The translations under genes and the position numbers were made by a program. This document shows positions 17,053-26,104 of a DNA stretch of 64,000 nt, piece after piece (position 1 is the first letter of the stretch; every line of letters starts with the position of its first letter). Under the pieces are notes generated by a model, which did no database searches, was not told the DNA's origin, and saw only the letters and a list, made by a program, of their open reading frames with translations. The stretch covers positions 124,001-188,000 of the forward strand of contig CAWARM010000006.1 of assembly GCA_963784425.1 (NCBI GenBank), in the 5' to 3' direction. The stretch comes from SHZL01 sp963784425. GTDB lineage: Bacteria > Pseudomonadota > Gammaproteobacteria > Xanthomonadales > SZUA-36.

Positions 17053-18211
17053 TTCAATGAATGAGTCTTTCCCCAAAGCACAAATAGCAGAAGAAATAGA
17101 AAGCCCCCAACAAGCACAAAAGTCGGGTAAGGGCCTGGCCATGCTGGCGCTGGTTTTGGCTTTGGCGTCTTCGGTCTGCGTTGCCTGGTTATGGTGGCAA
17201 AACCTCAGGGCCGGCAGTGCCGCAGCGGCAGAGCTGGCCACTGCGTCCGCGCACGAGGCGCAGCAGGTGGCCGGTCTTGAATCCCGTATCGGCACACTCG
17301 AAGCACGGGTAACCAGCCTTGGTTCGGCAGACCCCAGCGGGCGCATCAACACGCTCGAACAAGACCTGAAAGCGCTGCAAGACTCAGCTGCGCAGGGGCA
17401 AGAGTTCCAACAGGAGACATCATCCTGGACGCGCTCCATGCAGGCAGCCATCGCGGGCGATGAGGCCAGGCTGGCTACGGCAGAGGCGCATCTTGCGGTG
17501 CTTTCTGCGCGCAACATGGATACTGCGGCCGAATTGAGCCTGGCCGAGATCGACTATGTTCTGCGGCTGGCGCAGGAGCGCCTGGAGCTGTTTGCAGATA
17601 CCCGCACAGCTGGCCAGGCGCTGGCGATCGCCAGCCAGCAGCTGGCAGCTTTCAACAATCCTCTGTACGTCGGCTTGCAACAGGACATCGCTGCTGCGCG
17701 GTTAAAGCTTGCGGATGTGAACGAGCCCGACTACACCAGCATTTACGCAGGCCTGGATTCCTTGCAGTTGTCCGTCATGGCCCTGCCGTTCAAGGATGCG
17801 CCGCCTGCAGAAAAGGGAGCACTACCGGGAGCTGAGACAAGCTGGTGGGAGAGGATTAAACAGGCGCTTTCCGGCCTGGTTACTGTCCGCCGTGACAGTG
17901 AAATTGCCAGCAGTATTCCGGTGTTTGCCGACCAGGACCTGATCCGCCAACATGCCTGGCTGGAGCTGGAGATTGCCCGGCTGGCAGCCTTGCGCCGCGA
18001 TCAACTGGCCTGGACTGCCGCTTTGAACCGTTTTGCGGCCACCCTGGCACTCTGGTTCGAGCCGGCCAGCCAGGCCGCCCGGGATGCGCTTGCCCAACTG
18101 GGTGAGTTGCAACACCAGGACATAGACCCGGCTATGCCCGATATCAGCGCGCCACTGGCCGCATTACAAGCCATGCGGGCAGCTGGAGCGACGCGGGATC
18201 CGGCGCAATGA
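17045..18211 (+). CDS. hemX: HemX-like membrane protein
   Basis: About 388 residues. Short cytoplasmic N-terminus, one transmembrane helix (about residues 24-44, LAMLALVLALASSVCVAWLW), then a long Ala/Glu/Gln-rich periplasmic coiled coil and a helical domain (LAEIDYVLRLAQERLELF, the HemX family block). Annotated in some genomes as a uroporphyrin-III C-methyltransferase, but there is no methyltransferase domain here. I chose ATG 17045, which overlaps hemD by 8 bp; ATG 17057 is possible. Its stop overlaps the hemY start by four bases. Role unknown, probably an accessory or scaffold for haem synthesis. Confidence 0.92.
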   Translation: MDNSMNESFPKAQIAEEIESPQQAQKSGKGLAMLALVLALASSVCVAWLWWQNLRAGSAAAAELATASAHEAQQVAGLESRIGTLEARVTSLGSADPSGRINTLEQDLKALQDSAAQGQEFQQETSSWTRSMQAAIAGDEARLATAEAHLAVLSARNMDTAAELSLAEIDYVLRLAQERLELFADTRTAGQALAIASQQLAAFNNPLYVGLQQDIAAARLKLADVNEPDYTSIYAGLDSLQLSVMALPFKDAPPAEKGALPGAETSWWERIKQALSGLVTVRRDSEIASSIPVFADQDLIRQHAWLELEIARLAALRRDQLAWTAALNRFAATLALWFEPASQAARDALAQLGELQHQDIDPAMPDISAPLAALQAMRAAGATRDPAQ

Positions 18212-19425
18212 GGAATGTATTCCTGCTGGTGCTGACGCTGGCCTTGTTGCTGCTGGCCGCGGCGCTGGCGCCTGCAATCCTCGTTGATCCGGGCCTGGTA
18301 CAGATCCGTCTGCGTGGCTGGACTGTGGAAATGAGCGTGCTGGTACTGGTCGGCGCAGTGGTGCTGGTCTGGCTGGTGCTGCATCTCGCCATGCGCATCT
18401 GGCGCTTGCCGGCGGAAACTGCGCGCCGTTTGCGGGAACAGCGCGCCATGAAACAACTGGAGAAAGGCCTGCTGGCGCTAACCGAGGGTGACTGGATCCG
18501 GGCAGAGCGCGCCTTGCAAAAATCCACTGCCGCGCAAGGGCAGACCACCGCCCGCTACCTGGCTGCTGCGCAGGCGGCAGATGGGCAGGCAGCTCCTGAG
18601 CGTGCCGAGTGGTACCTCGAGCAAGCCGATTCGGGCGGGCGCAGGAACCGTTTCCTGGTGGAGCTCACGCGCGCCCGCCTGCTTACCGAAAATGGCCGTT
18701 TTGAGGATGCTCTGCCGGTACTGGAAGATCTGCGTCGCCGCCGCAAACGCCATAGCCAGGTGCTGGAGTTGTTATCCCGCTGCTACCGCTCCCTGGGACA
18801 ATGGCAGGCCATGCAGGAAATCCTGCCGGTGATGCAGAAAGCCGGCTTGATCGATGCCCCACGCGCGCAGGCTCTGAAGCATGAGGCTGCGGTTGCACAG
18901 CTGGATCAATGCCGGGACATGGAACAACTCAAAACAACCTGGCAGACGTTGCCGAAGGCCATGCAGACAGCGGCTGAACTAGCGCTTGCGTTTGCGGAAA
19001 AAGCCGCGAGCCTCGGTGGCCCGGAACTGGCCGAGAGTGTGCTGCGCACCAGCCTCAGGCAGAACTGGAATTCAGCCTTGTTGATCCCGTATGGAATCCC
19101 TGGAACCAGTGATGCGAACGCGCGCCTGAAGCAGTGTGAGAAATGGCTGGTGGATCACCCGGATGATGCCCGTCTGCACCTCGCTCTCGGGCGCCTGTGT
19201 GCGCGCGAGGAATTATGGGGCAAGGCGCGCTTTCACATGATTCGCAGCCTGGAGCTGGAACCAACCGTCACCGGTTACGATTCGCTGGGCCAGTTGATGG
19301 AGCGGCAGGGCAACCTGGAGCTGGCCATGGCCTGCTTCCGTAATGCCCTGCGCATGAACATGGGCGAGAAGCCCCACCCTCTGCCCAGCGAGAGCCCACG
19401 CCTGAACGCGCCGGTAAACAGCTGA
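18208..19425 (+). CDS. hemY: HemY-type TPR membrane protein
   Basis: A 405-residue inner-membrane protein with two N-terminal transmembrane helices (about 4-24 and 42-62), then a TPR-like helical region (WIRAERALQKS, DALPVLEDLRRRRKRHSQVLE, LHLALGRLCAREELWGKARFH). This is the proteobacterial HemY of the hem operon, not the Bacillus protoporphyrinogen oxidase of the same name. ATGA overlap with hemX. Last gene of the hem group; the next gene starts 12 bases on but its base and codon use differ. Confidence 0.93.
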   Translation: MRNVFLLVLTLALLLLAAALAPAILVDPGLVQIRLRGWTVEMSVLVLVGAVVLVWLVLHLAMRIWRLPAETARRLREQRAMKQLEKGLLALTEGDWIRAERALQKSTAAQGQTTARYLAAAQAADGQAAPERAEWYLEQADSGGRRNRFLVELTRARLLTENGRFEDALPVLEDLRRRRKRHSQVLELLSRCYRSLGQWQAMQEILPVMQKAGLIDAPRAQALKHEAAVAQLDQCRDMEQLKTTWQTLPKAMQTAAELALAFAEKAASLGGPELAESVLRTSLRQNWNSALLIPYGIPGTSDANARLKQCEKWLVDHPDDARLHLALGRLCAREELWGKARFHMIRSLELEPTVTGYDSLGQLMERQGNLELAMACFRNALRMNMGEKPHPLPSESPRLNAPVNS

Positions 19426-19437
19426 TCCCATTCAGCC

Positions 19438-21237
19438 ATGACCGAAAACAGAAAATCCGCTTATCCAGCCACAGGCGCGCTCGGGATCTTCGCCGGGGCG
19501 TGGCTTGCGTTTTGCGTTTCGTTTTCGGCTGAAGCCGCGGTGCCCCAGCGCGTGCTGCTCATTCATTCGTTCGGGCGGGATGTTGCGCCCTACGACACGA
19601 TAGCCTCGGTCTTTCGGACTGAGCTCGCCAAGGGTGCTCCCGGCCCCATCGTTCTGTTTGAGGCATCACTCGATGCGGGGCGACCGGTGGCGGAAGAAGA
19701 AGAGCAGGCGTTTAGCGACTACCTGGTGGCCCGTTTCGCCGGGTCGCCGCCGGACGTGGTTGTTACCATTGGTCCACCAGCGGCTCGATTCTACCTCGCA
19801 CGCCGGGACCAGCTCTTTGCGTCGGTCCCGCTCGTGATGGCTGCCCTGGACGAGCGGCTCGCGCGCGGGGCAGTGTTGCTGGTGAACGATGCTGCCATTG
19901 TCGGAAAAGTGGATCTGCCGCGCCTGTTCGACAACATCTTCCAGTTGCTACCCGATACCCGCACGATTGCAGTGGTCATGGGCGCGACGCAGCTTGAGCA
20001 GTTCTGGGTGGCGGAGCTGCAAAGAGAGGTCGCGCCGTTCAAAGATCGCGCGAACTTCCTGTGGCTCAACGATCTGTCGCTCGACCAGGTAAAAGAGCGG
20101 GTCGGCAGACTGCCCCCCCACTCCGCGGTGTTCTATGGCCTGTTCATCGTGGACGCGGCGGGCGTTCCCTACGAGCGCCAGGACGCCCTGGCCAGCCTCC
20201 ATGCCGTCACCAACGCGCCGATTTTCAGCTTGTACGAGAACGAGCTCGGCAAGGGCGTCGTCGGCGGGCCTTATTCGTCGCAAGGGCGGCGCGGCGAGCA
20301 GATTGCGGCGGAGGTGCAGCGCATTCTGCGCGGAGAAATTTCCGCGGAGCCGCAGATCCTCGTAGACGGTTTCGAGCCCCCCGTCTACGATGGGCGCGAG
20401 CTCAAGCGCTGGAAGATCGATCAGGCGCGCTTGCCTCCCGGCAGCGAGATCCGCTTCAATCCACCCTCGATGTGGGACGAACACCGGAGCGCGATGATCG
20501 CGACGGCTATCGTCATCGCGCTGCAGGCAGCGCTGATTGCCGCATTGCTCTGGCAGCGAGTCCAGCGGCTGCGCGCCGAGCGCGAGGCGCAAAGCCTGGG
20601 GGGGCGGCTCATCACGGCCCATGAGGACGAACGGCGGCGCCTGGCACGCGATCTGCACGACGACATCACGCAGCGACTGGCCGCGCTCGCGATCCAGGCC
20701 GCGAAGGTCGAAGGCGGCGGCACAGGGAACGCGCTGGCGGTCGACTCGATCCACGGCCGCCTTGTACAACTCAGCGAGGACATCCACGCGCTTTCATACC
20801 GTCTGCACCCCAATGTGATCGAAGATCTCGGCCTCGTCGAGGCACTGAAGGCCGAGTGTGAGCGGGTCGCGTGCAACGAGCCTATCCGGGTGGAAATCAA
20901 TGCGGGCACGGTGCCGGCAAAGCTCCCCGTCGATATTGCAGTTGGACTCTTCCGGGTGGCACAGGAAGCCTTGAGGAACGTGACCCGTCACGCCAAGGCC
21001 AACGCTGTGAAAGTCTCGCTCCAGGCCAGGGAGGGCTGGCTGGTGCTCGACGTTCGGGATAATGGCACCGGCTTCGATGGTTCACGCAAGCAGAGTGGTG
21101 CCAGCCTCGGCATCGCGAGCATGCGCGAGCGGATGCGCCTCCTCGACGGGGTGCTTGCCGTCGACAGTGCGCCGGGGCGGGGGACCACGATCACCGCGAA
21201 GGTGCCGCTGCAGGAGGGAACGTGGGAGCGAGCGTGA
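19438..21237 (+). CDS. NarL-type sensor kinase with substrate-binding-protein-like periplasmic sensor
   Basis: A 599-residue kinase. After a signal/anchor segment (about 12-32) comes a ~320-residue periplasmic region like ABC-transporter substrate-binding proteins (VLLIHSFGRDVAPYDTIAS, VVTIGPPAARFYLARR, GVVGGPYSSQGRRGEQIA), one transmembrane helix (about 352-374), a HisKA_3 dimerisation domain with EDERRRLARDLHDDITQRL (phospho-His) and a HATPase (EALRNVTRHAKA, NGTGFD). Such kinases bind small molecules directly. The cognate regulator overlaps its end. Codon use is more GC-ending than in hemY, suggesting that a transferred block starts here. Confidence 0.92.
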   Translation: MTENRKSAYPATGALGIFAGAWLAFCVSFSAEAAVPQRVLLIHSFGRDVAPYDTIASVFRTELAKGAPGPIVLFEASLDAGRPVAEEEEQAFSDYLVARFAGSPPDVVVTIGPPAARFYLARRDQLFASVPLVMAALDERLARGAVLLVNDAAIVGKVDLPRLFDNIFQLLPDTRTIAVVMGATQLEQFWVAELQREVAPFKDRANFLWLNDLSLDQVKERVGRLPPHSAVFYGLFIVDAAGVPYERQDALASLHAVTNAPIFSLYENELGKGVVGGPYSSQGRRGEQIAAEVQRILRGEISAEPQILVDGFEPPVYDGRELKRWKIDQARLPPGSEIRFNPPSMWDEHRSAMIATAIVIALQAALIAALLWQRVQRLRAEREAQSLGGRLITAHEDERRRLARDLHDDITQRLAALAIQAAKVEGGGTGNALAVDSIHGRLVQLSEDIHALSYRLHPNVIEDLGLVEALKAECERVACNEPIRVEINAGTVPAKLPVDIAVGLFRVAQEALRNVTRHAKANAVKVSLQAREGWLVLDVRDNGTGFDGSRKQSGASLGIASMRERMRLLDGVLAVDSAPGRGTTITAKVPLQEGTWERA

Positions 21238-21875
21238 CGCGGCCGCGCGTGCTGCTTGCTGACGATCACCCCATCGTCGCGGAAGGCTTGAAAAGCCTGC
21301 TCGCCGCGGATTTCGATCTCGTCGGTGTGGTAGCGGACGGACACGCTCTGATCGAGTCGGCACAATCGTTGCGCCCCGATGTCATTGTTGCGGATGTCTC
21401 GATGCCGGGATTGAACGGCATCGAGGCACTCGAGGCACTGCGCAAGGACGGCCTGGAAATCCCCGTTGTCTTCCTCACCATGCACCGGGAGATCGCCTAT
21501 GTCCGGCGCGCACTTGAAGCCGGGGCTGCGGGCTACGTGCTCAAGCATGCCGCACCGATGCTGCTCATTCAGGCGATTCGCGCCGCGCTGGAGGGTGGCA
21601 CGTTTGTCTGTCCTTCCCTGGCCGGCGAAGTGTTCCGGTCCGCGACGGACATCGCTGCGAAATCCCACGATCCCACGGCGCAGCTCACTCCGCGCCAGCG
21701 TGAGGTACTGCGCCTCCTCGCCGCGGGTCTCACTGCCAAGGAGATCGGCAGGAAACTCGATGTCTCCCCGCGCACTGTGGAATTCCACAAGTACCAGATG
21801 ATGGAAGCGCTGGGCGCGAAAGGCAGCGCTGAACTGATCCATTTCGCGATCAGGCACGGCATCGCCGACCCATAA
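21222..21875 (+). CDS. NarL/LuxR-family response regulator
   Basis: A 217-residue regulator with a receiver domain (LLADDHPIVAEGL acidic pocket, phospho-Asp in VIVADVSMPG at about residue 59) and a C-terminal LuxR-type helix-turn-helix (LTPRQREVLRLLAAGLTAKE, followed by RTVEFHKYQMM). The GTG at 21222 overlaps the kinase gene by 16 bp; a GTG at 21234 with a GTGA overlap is equally possible. It is the obvious partner of the upstream kinase. The downstream beta-keto acid cleavage gene is a plausible target, by position only. Confidence 0.94.
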   Translation: MGASVTRPRVLLADDHPIVAEGLKSLLAADFDLVGVVADGHALIESAQSLRPDVIVADVSMPGLNGIEALEALRKDGLEIPVVFLTMHREIAYVRRALEAGAAGYVLKHAAPMLLIQAIRAALEGGTFVCPSLAGEVFRSATDIAAKSHDPTAQLTPRQREVLRLLAAGLTAKEIGRKLDVSPRTVEFHKYQMMEALGAKGSAELIHFAIRHGIADP

Positions 21876-22056
21876 CACCGGCCAGCAACACCGACCGGTA
21901 ACACCGACCAGCAACACCCAGGCCCCCGCCCTCGTAGTTTCCGTTCCCGCACCTCGAAAAATTACGAGGTGACAGCCCCGCGCACTTCATCCACGCTTTG
22001 TTCTGCTCCTCTCTGGAAGAGGCGCGTGTTCCGTACCGGAGGACGATGAGTGAGTG

Positions 22057-22461
22057 ATGGACAACACCAGGATGAACTGCGTACTGCTCGCGGACCGGCA
22101 TCACGATCTGAGCGAGGGCGTACGCGGGCTGCTCGGGACGATGTTCGCGGGCGTCTTCGCGGTGGCGGACGAAGCCTCCTTGCTGGAGGGCGCGGCGCGG
22201 ATCCAGCCAACGGTGGTCGTGGTCGACCTGTCGCTTGCCGGGGGAGACATTGTCGAGATGATGCATGCCATTCGGGCGCGAGCACCGGCCGCGAAGGTGC
22301 TGCTGCTCAGCGTGCACGACGAGCCGACCGTGGCGTCTGCGGCGCTGGCAGCGGGCGCTGATGGTGTGGTCCTCAAGCGCATGATCGCCACTGACCTGCT
22401 GCCGGGCATCGAGGCGGCTATTGCCGGGAAGCGCAATGACCCGATGGCGCCGACACGATGA
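22057..22461 (+). CDS. Stand-alone receiver-domain protein
   Basis: A 134-residue receiver with no output domain. LLADRHHDLSEGVRGLLG replaces the usual DD acidic pair with DR, VVVVDLSLAGGDI carries the phospho-Asp (about residue 56), LLLSVHDEPTV the switch Ser, and VVLKRM the conserved Lys. Loss of one acidic pocket residue may weaken Mg binding. It could act as a phosphate sink or decoy for the kinase upstream. ATG at 22057 follows GGAGGACGATGAGTG; an in-frame GTG is at 22054. The 178-bp gap before it holds short CAACACCGACC repeats and a small hairpin (CCTCG/CGAGG). Confidence 0.85.
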   Translation: MDNTRMNCVLLADRHHDLSEGVRGLLGTMFAGVFAVADEASLLEGAARIQPTVVVVDLSLAGGDIVEMMHAIRARAPAAKVLLLSVHDEPTVASAALAAGADGVVLKRMIATDLLPGIEAAIAGKRNDPMAPTR

Positions 22462-22535
22462 ACGCACCGGCGTTGATTTTGTGTAGCCAGAAGCGCCAGA
22501 GCTTTTATTCAATCAACTTAACGAAGGAGAGATTT

Positions 22536-23648
22536 ATGTATTTCACCGATGATTCACTGTTTCCGGAAAACATGCAGCCGACAATTATTACGGCAGCGCC
22601 CTACGGCCCTGAATGGCTACCGGGCGACGTGGGGGACCTCCCGGTCAGCTGGGAGCAGCAGGTCCAGGCAGCCGTCGATTGCTACAACGCCGGCGCGACG
22701 ATGCTGCACGTGCACGTGCGCGACCCGAAGACCGGCCAGGGCTCGAGCAACTTCGACCAGTACAACGAGTTCCTCGGCATGCTGCGCAAGGCGGTGCCGA
22801 AGATGATCCTGCAGGTCGGCGGCTCGATCTCGTTCGCGCCGCACACCGCCGACGCGCGCGCCAAGTGGCTGGACTACGACACGCGCCACATGCTGACCGA
22901 GCTCGACCCGAAGCCCGACTGCGTGACGATCACCACCGGCACGACGCTGTGGGACGTGACGCAGGCCTTCGTCCCCGGCGACGTGGACGGCACGCACCTG
23001 GCCGACCCGAAGGTGGGCGCCGCCTGGGCCGACATGGTGGTCGACTCGACCTCGAGCTTCTACGTCGAGCATCTGAAGCGGCTCTCCAAGAACAAGATCC
23101 AGCCCTACTTCGTGCCCGCCCATGTGCATCAGCTCGAGATCATCGAGCGGCTGATCCGCCGCGGCGTCTACATGGGCCCGCTGAACCTGGCGCTGTGCGG
23201 CTATGGCGGCGGCACGATGGGCCGCAACCCCTTCGACTGGATGGAGATGCTGCGCCGCGCGCCGCATGGCGCGTCGAGCGTCACCTTCTGGAGCAGCATG
23301 CGCGGCAACATCGCGATCCAGACGCTGGCGACCATCCTCGGCCAGAACGTCCGCGTCGGCAACGAGGACAACATCTGGGACATGCACAAGAAGCGCTGGT
23401 CGACAGTCAAGCAGGTCGAATGGGCAGTAAAGCAGAGCGAGCAATTCGGCCGCAAGGTGGCGACGGCCGACGAAGCGCGCAAGATCATGAAGGTAGGCGT
23501 CTGGTACGACACGGTCGAGGAGACGCTGTTCAACCTGGGCTTGCCGCCGAACCGCACCGAAGGCCATAAGGGCTTTCTGGCTTACGAGACCGACGGGCGT
23601 TTGCCGAAGGCGGCGTCAGTGGCCACGAATCCGGTGAGTATCCTGTAA
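22536..23648 (+). CDS. Beta-keto acid cleavage enzyme (BKACE, 3-keto-5-aminohexanoate cleavage family)
   Basis: A 370-residue TIM-barrel zinc enzyme. Members condense a beta-keto acid with acetyl-CoA to give acetoacetate and a new CoA ester. Visible marks are MLHVHVRDPKTG (His-X-His metal ligands), a third His in VPAHVHQLE, and the C-terminal VRVGNEDNIWD motif. The ATG at 22536 follows GAAGGAGAG. Base use is odd: the first ~30 codons are mixed, then almost every codon ends in G or C to near the end, giving long open frames in other registers and on the other strand. The substrate is unknown. Confidence 0.92.
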   Translation: MYFTDDSLFPENMQPTIITAAPYGPEWLPGDVGDLPVSWEQQVQAAVDCYNAGATMLHVHVRDPKTGQGSSNFDQYNEFLGMLRKAVPKMILQVGGSISFAPHTADARAKWLDYDTRHMLTELDPKPDCVTITTGTTLWDVTQAFVPGDVDGTHLADPKVGAAWADMVVDSTSSFYVEHLKRLSKNKIQPYFVPAHVHQLEIIERLIRRGVYMGPLNLALCGYGGGTMGRNPFDWMEMLRRAPHGASSVTFWSSMRGNIAIQTLATILGQNVRVGNEDNIWDMHKKRWSTVKQVEWAVKQSEQFGRKVATADEARKIMKVGVWYDTVEETLFNLGLPPNRTEGHKGFLAYETDGRLPKAASVATNPVSIL

Positions 23649-23727
23649 GAGCCGGGGCGTTACCTTGAGTCCGGCTTCGGATAAGCCGGAGCTGGACTCA
23701 GTAACAACTGAGGAGCACGACGAGAAC

Positions 23728-24117
23728 ATGGCTGACTCAAATCGGTCGACCCCCGCAGGGCCTTGGGAAAGTGCCTTGGAACAAGTTCGTGACTGGGATG
23801 CCGGGTGGGCAGAGCCCTGCGCGAAAATGACCACTAATCCGTGGACGTCGGATGTCCTCTCGCACAAGTTCGTCGAACTTGTCGGGGTCGCGCTGAACTC
23901 GACGTGCACCAATCTCAACGCCGACGGCACGCGCCGTCACATCCGCGCCGCGAACGCTGCCGGCGCGACGCGTGAGGGAATTCTGTTCGTCTTGAAATGT
24001 GCCTCGGTCATGTCGATTCACGCCTGCAGCCTTGGCGCGCCGATCCTTGCCGAGGAACTGGCGCGGCACTCCACAAGCGACGATGTGCACTCGCACCCAT
24101 TGGCGCCTCATGGATGA
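23728..24117 (+). CDS. Carboxymuconolactone decarboxylase-like (AhpD-fold) protein
   Basis: About 129 residues from ATG 23728 (a TTG at 23665 would add 21). The single domain matches the CMD family: LVGVALNSTCTNLNADGTRR, RAANAAGATREGILFVLKCA, IHACSLGAPILAEEL. Unlike AhpD it has no CXXC redox pair, so a peroxidase-reducing role is unlikely; decarboxylase, lactonase or unknown roles remain. It begins 79 bases after the BKACE stop and overlaps the next small membrane protein gene by 8 bp, so the three look like one operon. Confidence 0.85.
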   Translation: MADSNRSTPAGPWESALEQVRDWDAGWAEPCAKMTTNPWTSDVLSHKFVELVGVALNSTCTNLNADGTRRHIRAANAAGATREGILFVLKCASVMSIHACSLGAPILAEELARHSTSDDVHSHPLAPHG

Positions 24118-24511
24118 GTTTGTCGCCGCCTTTAGTCGTGTTTGGAGCGACATCACGAGCGGCATCCACGCCCCGCTGGGGTTTCGTTTCATAGTTCAGC
24201 CGCTGGCGGCGGTATTTTTCGCCATTCGTGCCGGCCGTCAGGATGCGCGGGAGGACAGGCCCCTATTCCTTCTGGTCCTGCTCGGTGACCCTGTGCACCG
24301 GGGGGAAGGATTGCGGGAAGGGTGGGCGCAGATCGGGAAAGTCTTCCTCGCCGCTGTTATCATGGATGGAATATTCCAGCTCATTGCAGTGCGTTGGTTC
24401 TATCCCTCCGAAGCGCTGATGGTCGCGGCGATCATGGTGTTGCTGCCTTACCTCGTATTCCGGGGAATAAGCCATCGGGTACTGCGCTACCGGGCGCGCG
24501 CCAGCGGTTGA
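24110..24511 (+). CDS. Small membrane protein, unknown function
   Basis: A 133-residue protein with an amphipathic start (VAAFSRVWSDITSGI), a hydrophobic segment FIVQPLAAVFFAIRAG, and two more membrane-like stretches around IGKVFLAAVIMDGIFQLIAV and ALMVAAIMVLLPYLVF. I do not recognise a specific family, although the pattern is common among small proteins encoded beside respiratory or export genes. ATG overlaps the end of the CMD gene by 8 bp. Predicted inner membrane. Confidence 0.7.
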   Translation: MDEFVAAFSRVWSDITSGIHAPLGFRFIVQPLAAVFFAIRAGRQDAREDRPLFLLVLLGDPVHRGEGLREGWAQIGKVFLAAVIMDGIFQLIAVRWFYPSEALMVAAIMVLLPYLVFRGISHRVLRYRARASG

Positions 24512-24568
24512 GGCACCACACGGGAAAAGAATGAAAAGACTCAATATTTGTTTAGGAAGGAGGCTATT

Positions 24569-24946
24569 GTGCTTGGATTCGAACTTGGCTTGTGGGATTA
24601 CCTAACGTTTGCTTCGCTGCTGCTTGCGGGGGTAGCAGGGGTGATGGTGCTGATCTTCATCGGCGGATTGCCGGGCCGAATTGCAGTGAAACGCAAGCAT
24701 CCCGACGCCGAAGCCGTCACCATCATGGGCTGGGCCGGTTTCCTGGCCGTAGTGCCCTGGATGCAGGCTTTCATCTGGGCCTTCAAGCCGACGGACATCG
24801 TCGACATCCGCCGTTTTCCAGCGGAGGAAGCCAAGGCTATTGAAATCGAAAATGCGCGCCTGCGCGGCGTGGCTCCGCCCGCCGCTCCTGAACCCTCATC
24901 GCCATCGGAGCCTGAATCCAATCCCGGCAAGCCCGCAGGAGACTGA
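24569..24946 (+). CDS. yiaW: DUF3302 inner-membrane protein (YiaW-like)
   Basis: A 125-residue protein with two membrane helices (about 9-31 and 49-68), the motif LPGRIAVKRKHPDAEAV between them and a Pro/Glu-rich C-tail. This is the DUF3302/YiaW family, normally paired with a YiaV HlyD-like protein as here (stop four bases before the next ATG). The start is GTG at 24569 with AGGAAGGAGG six bases upstream, a very strong site that decides against the in-frame TTG at 24548. It probably supports the adjacent efflux system. Confidence 0.88.
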   Translation: MLGFELGLWDYLTFASLLLAGVAGVMVLIFIGGLPGRIAVKRKHPDAEAVTIMGWAGFLAVVPWMQAFIWAFKPTDIVDIRRFPAEEAKAIEIENARLRGVAPPAAPEPSSPSEPESNPGKPAGD

Positions 24947-24949
24947 GCC

Positions 24950-26104
24950 ATGTTATTCGGTTTCGTATTGCTGTTTGGCTATGCTTTCGCAGTGTGGCTG
25001 GTGTTTTTCAAGTACAGGTGGATGAAGTTCAATATTCCCTGGGGAGTGGTTTCGATCTCGGTCGGCCTGCATCTGCTGATCATCTTCATGCTCGGACTGC
25101 GCTACGTCACGCCTGGCTCCACCGAGGCCGTGGTCATTCAACACACCATCCAGCTCACGCCCCGGCTGTCAGAGCCGACGCTGGTCACGGCAGTGATGGT
25201 CGAGCCCAACATGCATGTCACCAAAGGGACGCCGCTGTTCCAGTTCGATCGGCGGCCCTATGAAGACAAAGTGCAACAGCTTGAAGCACAACTCGCGGCA
25301 GCGACCCAAAACGTGCAGGTGATGAAGTCCGACATCGCGGTAGCCTCAGCCAAAGTTACGCGCTTACAAAGTGAACTGCAGTTTGCGCAATACCAGGAAG
25401 CCATGGCCACTTCATTGGCAAAGCAAGGCGCGGGCCCGGAAGAAGACGCGCAGAAATGGACGGCTCAGGCAGCCGCTAACAAGGCTGCCATTGTCGAAGC
25501 GCAGGCTGAAGTGCAACGCGCCGAGCTCAAGTATGAATCGCAAATTGGCGGCGTGAACACAACCGTGGCATCGGTACAGGCCGAGCTCGACCTGGCCCGA
25601 TTCTATCTCGACAATACCTTGATGGTGGCGCCCGAAGATGGTGTCATCGTTAACCTGCAGGTCCGGCCTGGCATGGTGGCCGGCGATGCACGAGTTGGCG
25701 CCATTGCTTCTTTCGTTTGCGACGAGGGCCGCTACGTGCTGGCCAGATATTTCCAGGAAAACCTGAAATACGTCAAGCCGGGCCAGGCTGCGGAACTGGC
25801 GCTGGATCTTTATCCAGGTCAGATTTTTAACGGAACGGTACAAGCCATCTGGCCGGGGAGCGGCAGTGGGCAGTTACTGCCGAGCGGTGTGCTCCCCACA
25901 TTCAACTATGTATCGGACGAGATACCACAAGGCCAATTCGCGGTGGCGATCAACATCGACACTGGTGATCCCTCGATGTACCCATTGGGTACACAAGGCC
26001 ATGTCGCCATTTACACCGACCCGAAAAGCGGCTTCGCCGCACTGCGTAAAATTGCGATCAGAACGTACACGTGGTTCAACTGGCTTTATCCATTCTCAGG
26101 ATGA
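24950..26104 (+). CDS. yiaV: HlyD-family membrane fusion protein (YiaV-like)
   Basis: A 384-residue periplasmic adaptor with two N-terminal membrane helices (about 1-22 and 29-52), a first lipoyl half (VMVEPNMHVTKGTPLFQFD), a coiled-coil hairpin (QLEAQLAAATQNVQVMKS onward), the second lipoyl half (TLMVAPEDGVIVNLQVRPG) and a beta-barrel (GQAAELALDLYPGQIFNGTV). It links an inner-membrane pump to the outer-membrane channel encoded next; no pump gene is nearby. The stop shares the ATGA with the downstream OMF gene. Confidence 0.93.
   Translation: MLFGFVLLFGYAFAVWLVFFKYRWMKFNIPWGVVSISVGLHLLIIFMLGLRYVTPGSTEAVVIQHTIQLTPRLSEPTLVTAVMVEPNMHVTKGTPLFQFDRRPYEDKVQQLEAQLAAATQNVQVMKSDIAVASAKVTRLQSELQFAQYQEAMATSLAKQGAGPEEDAQKWTAQAAANKAAIVEAQAEVQRAELKYESQIGGVNTTVASVQAELDLARFYLDNTLMVAPEDGVIVNLQVRPGMVAGDARVGAIASFVCDEGRYVLARYFQENLKYVKPGQAAELALDLYPGQIFNGTVQAIWPGSGSGQLLPSGVLPTFNYVSDEIPQGQFAVAINIDTGDPSMYPLGTQGHVAIYTDPKSGFAALRKIAIRTYTWFNWLYPFSG

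Noticed and set aside
22457..22535. Longer BKACE start at ATG 22458
   Set aside because: It would overlap the receiver gene and lacks a ribosome site; ATG 22536 has GAAGGAGAG and the family N-terminus.
22613..23569. Long open frames (316-318 codons) on both strands within the BKACE gene
   Set aside because: They are Arg/Ala-rich products of very high GC3 and overlap a gene with clear metal-binding motifs.
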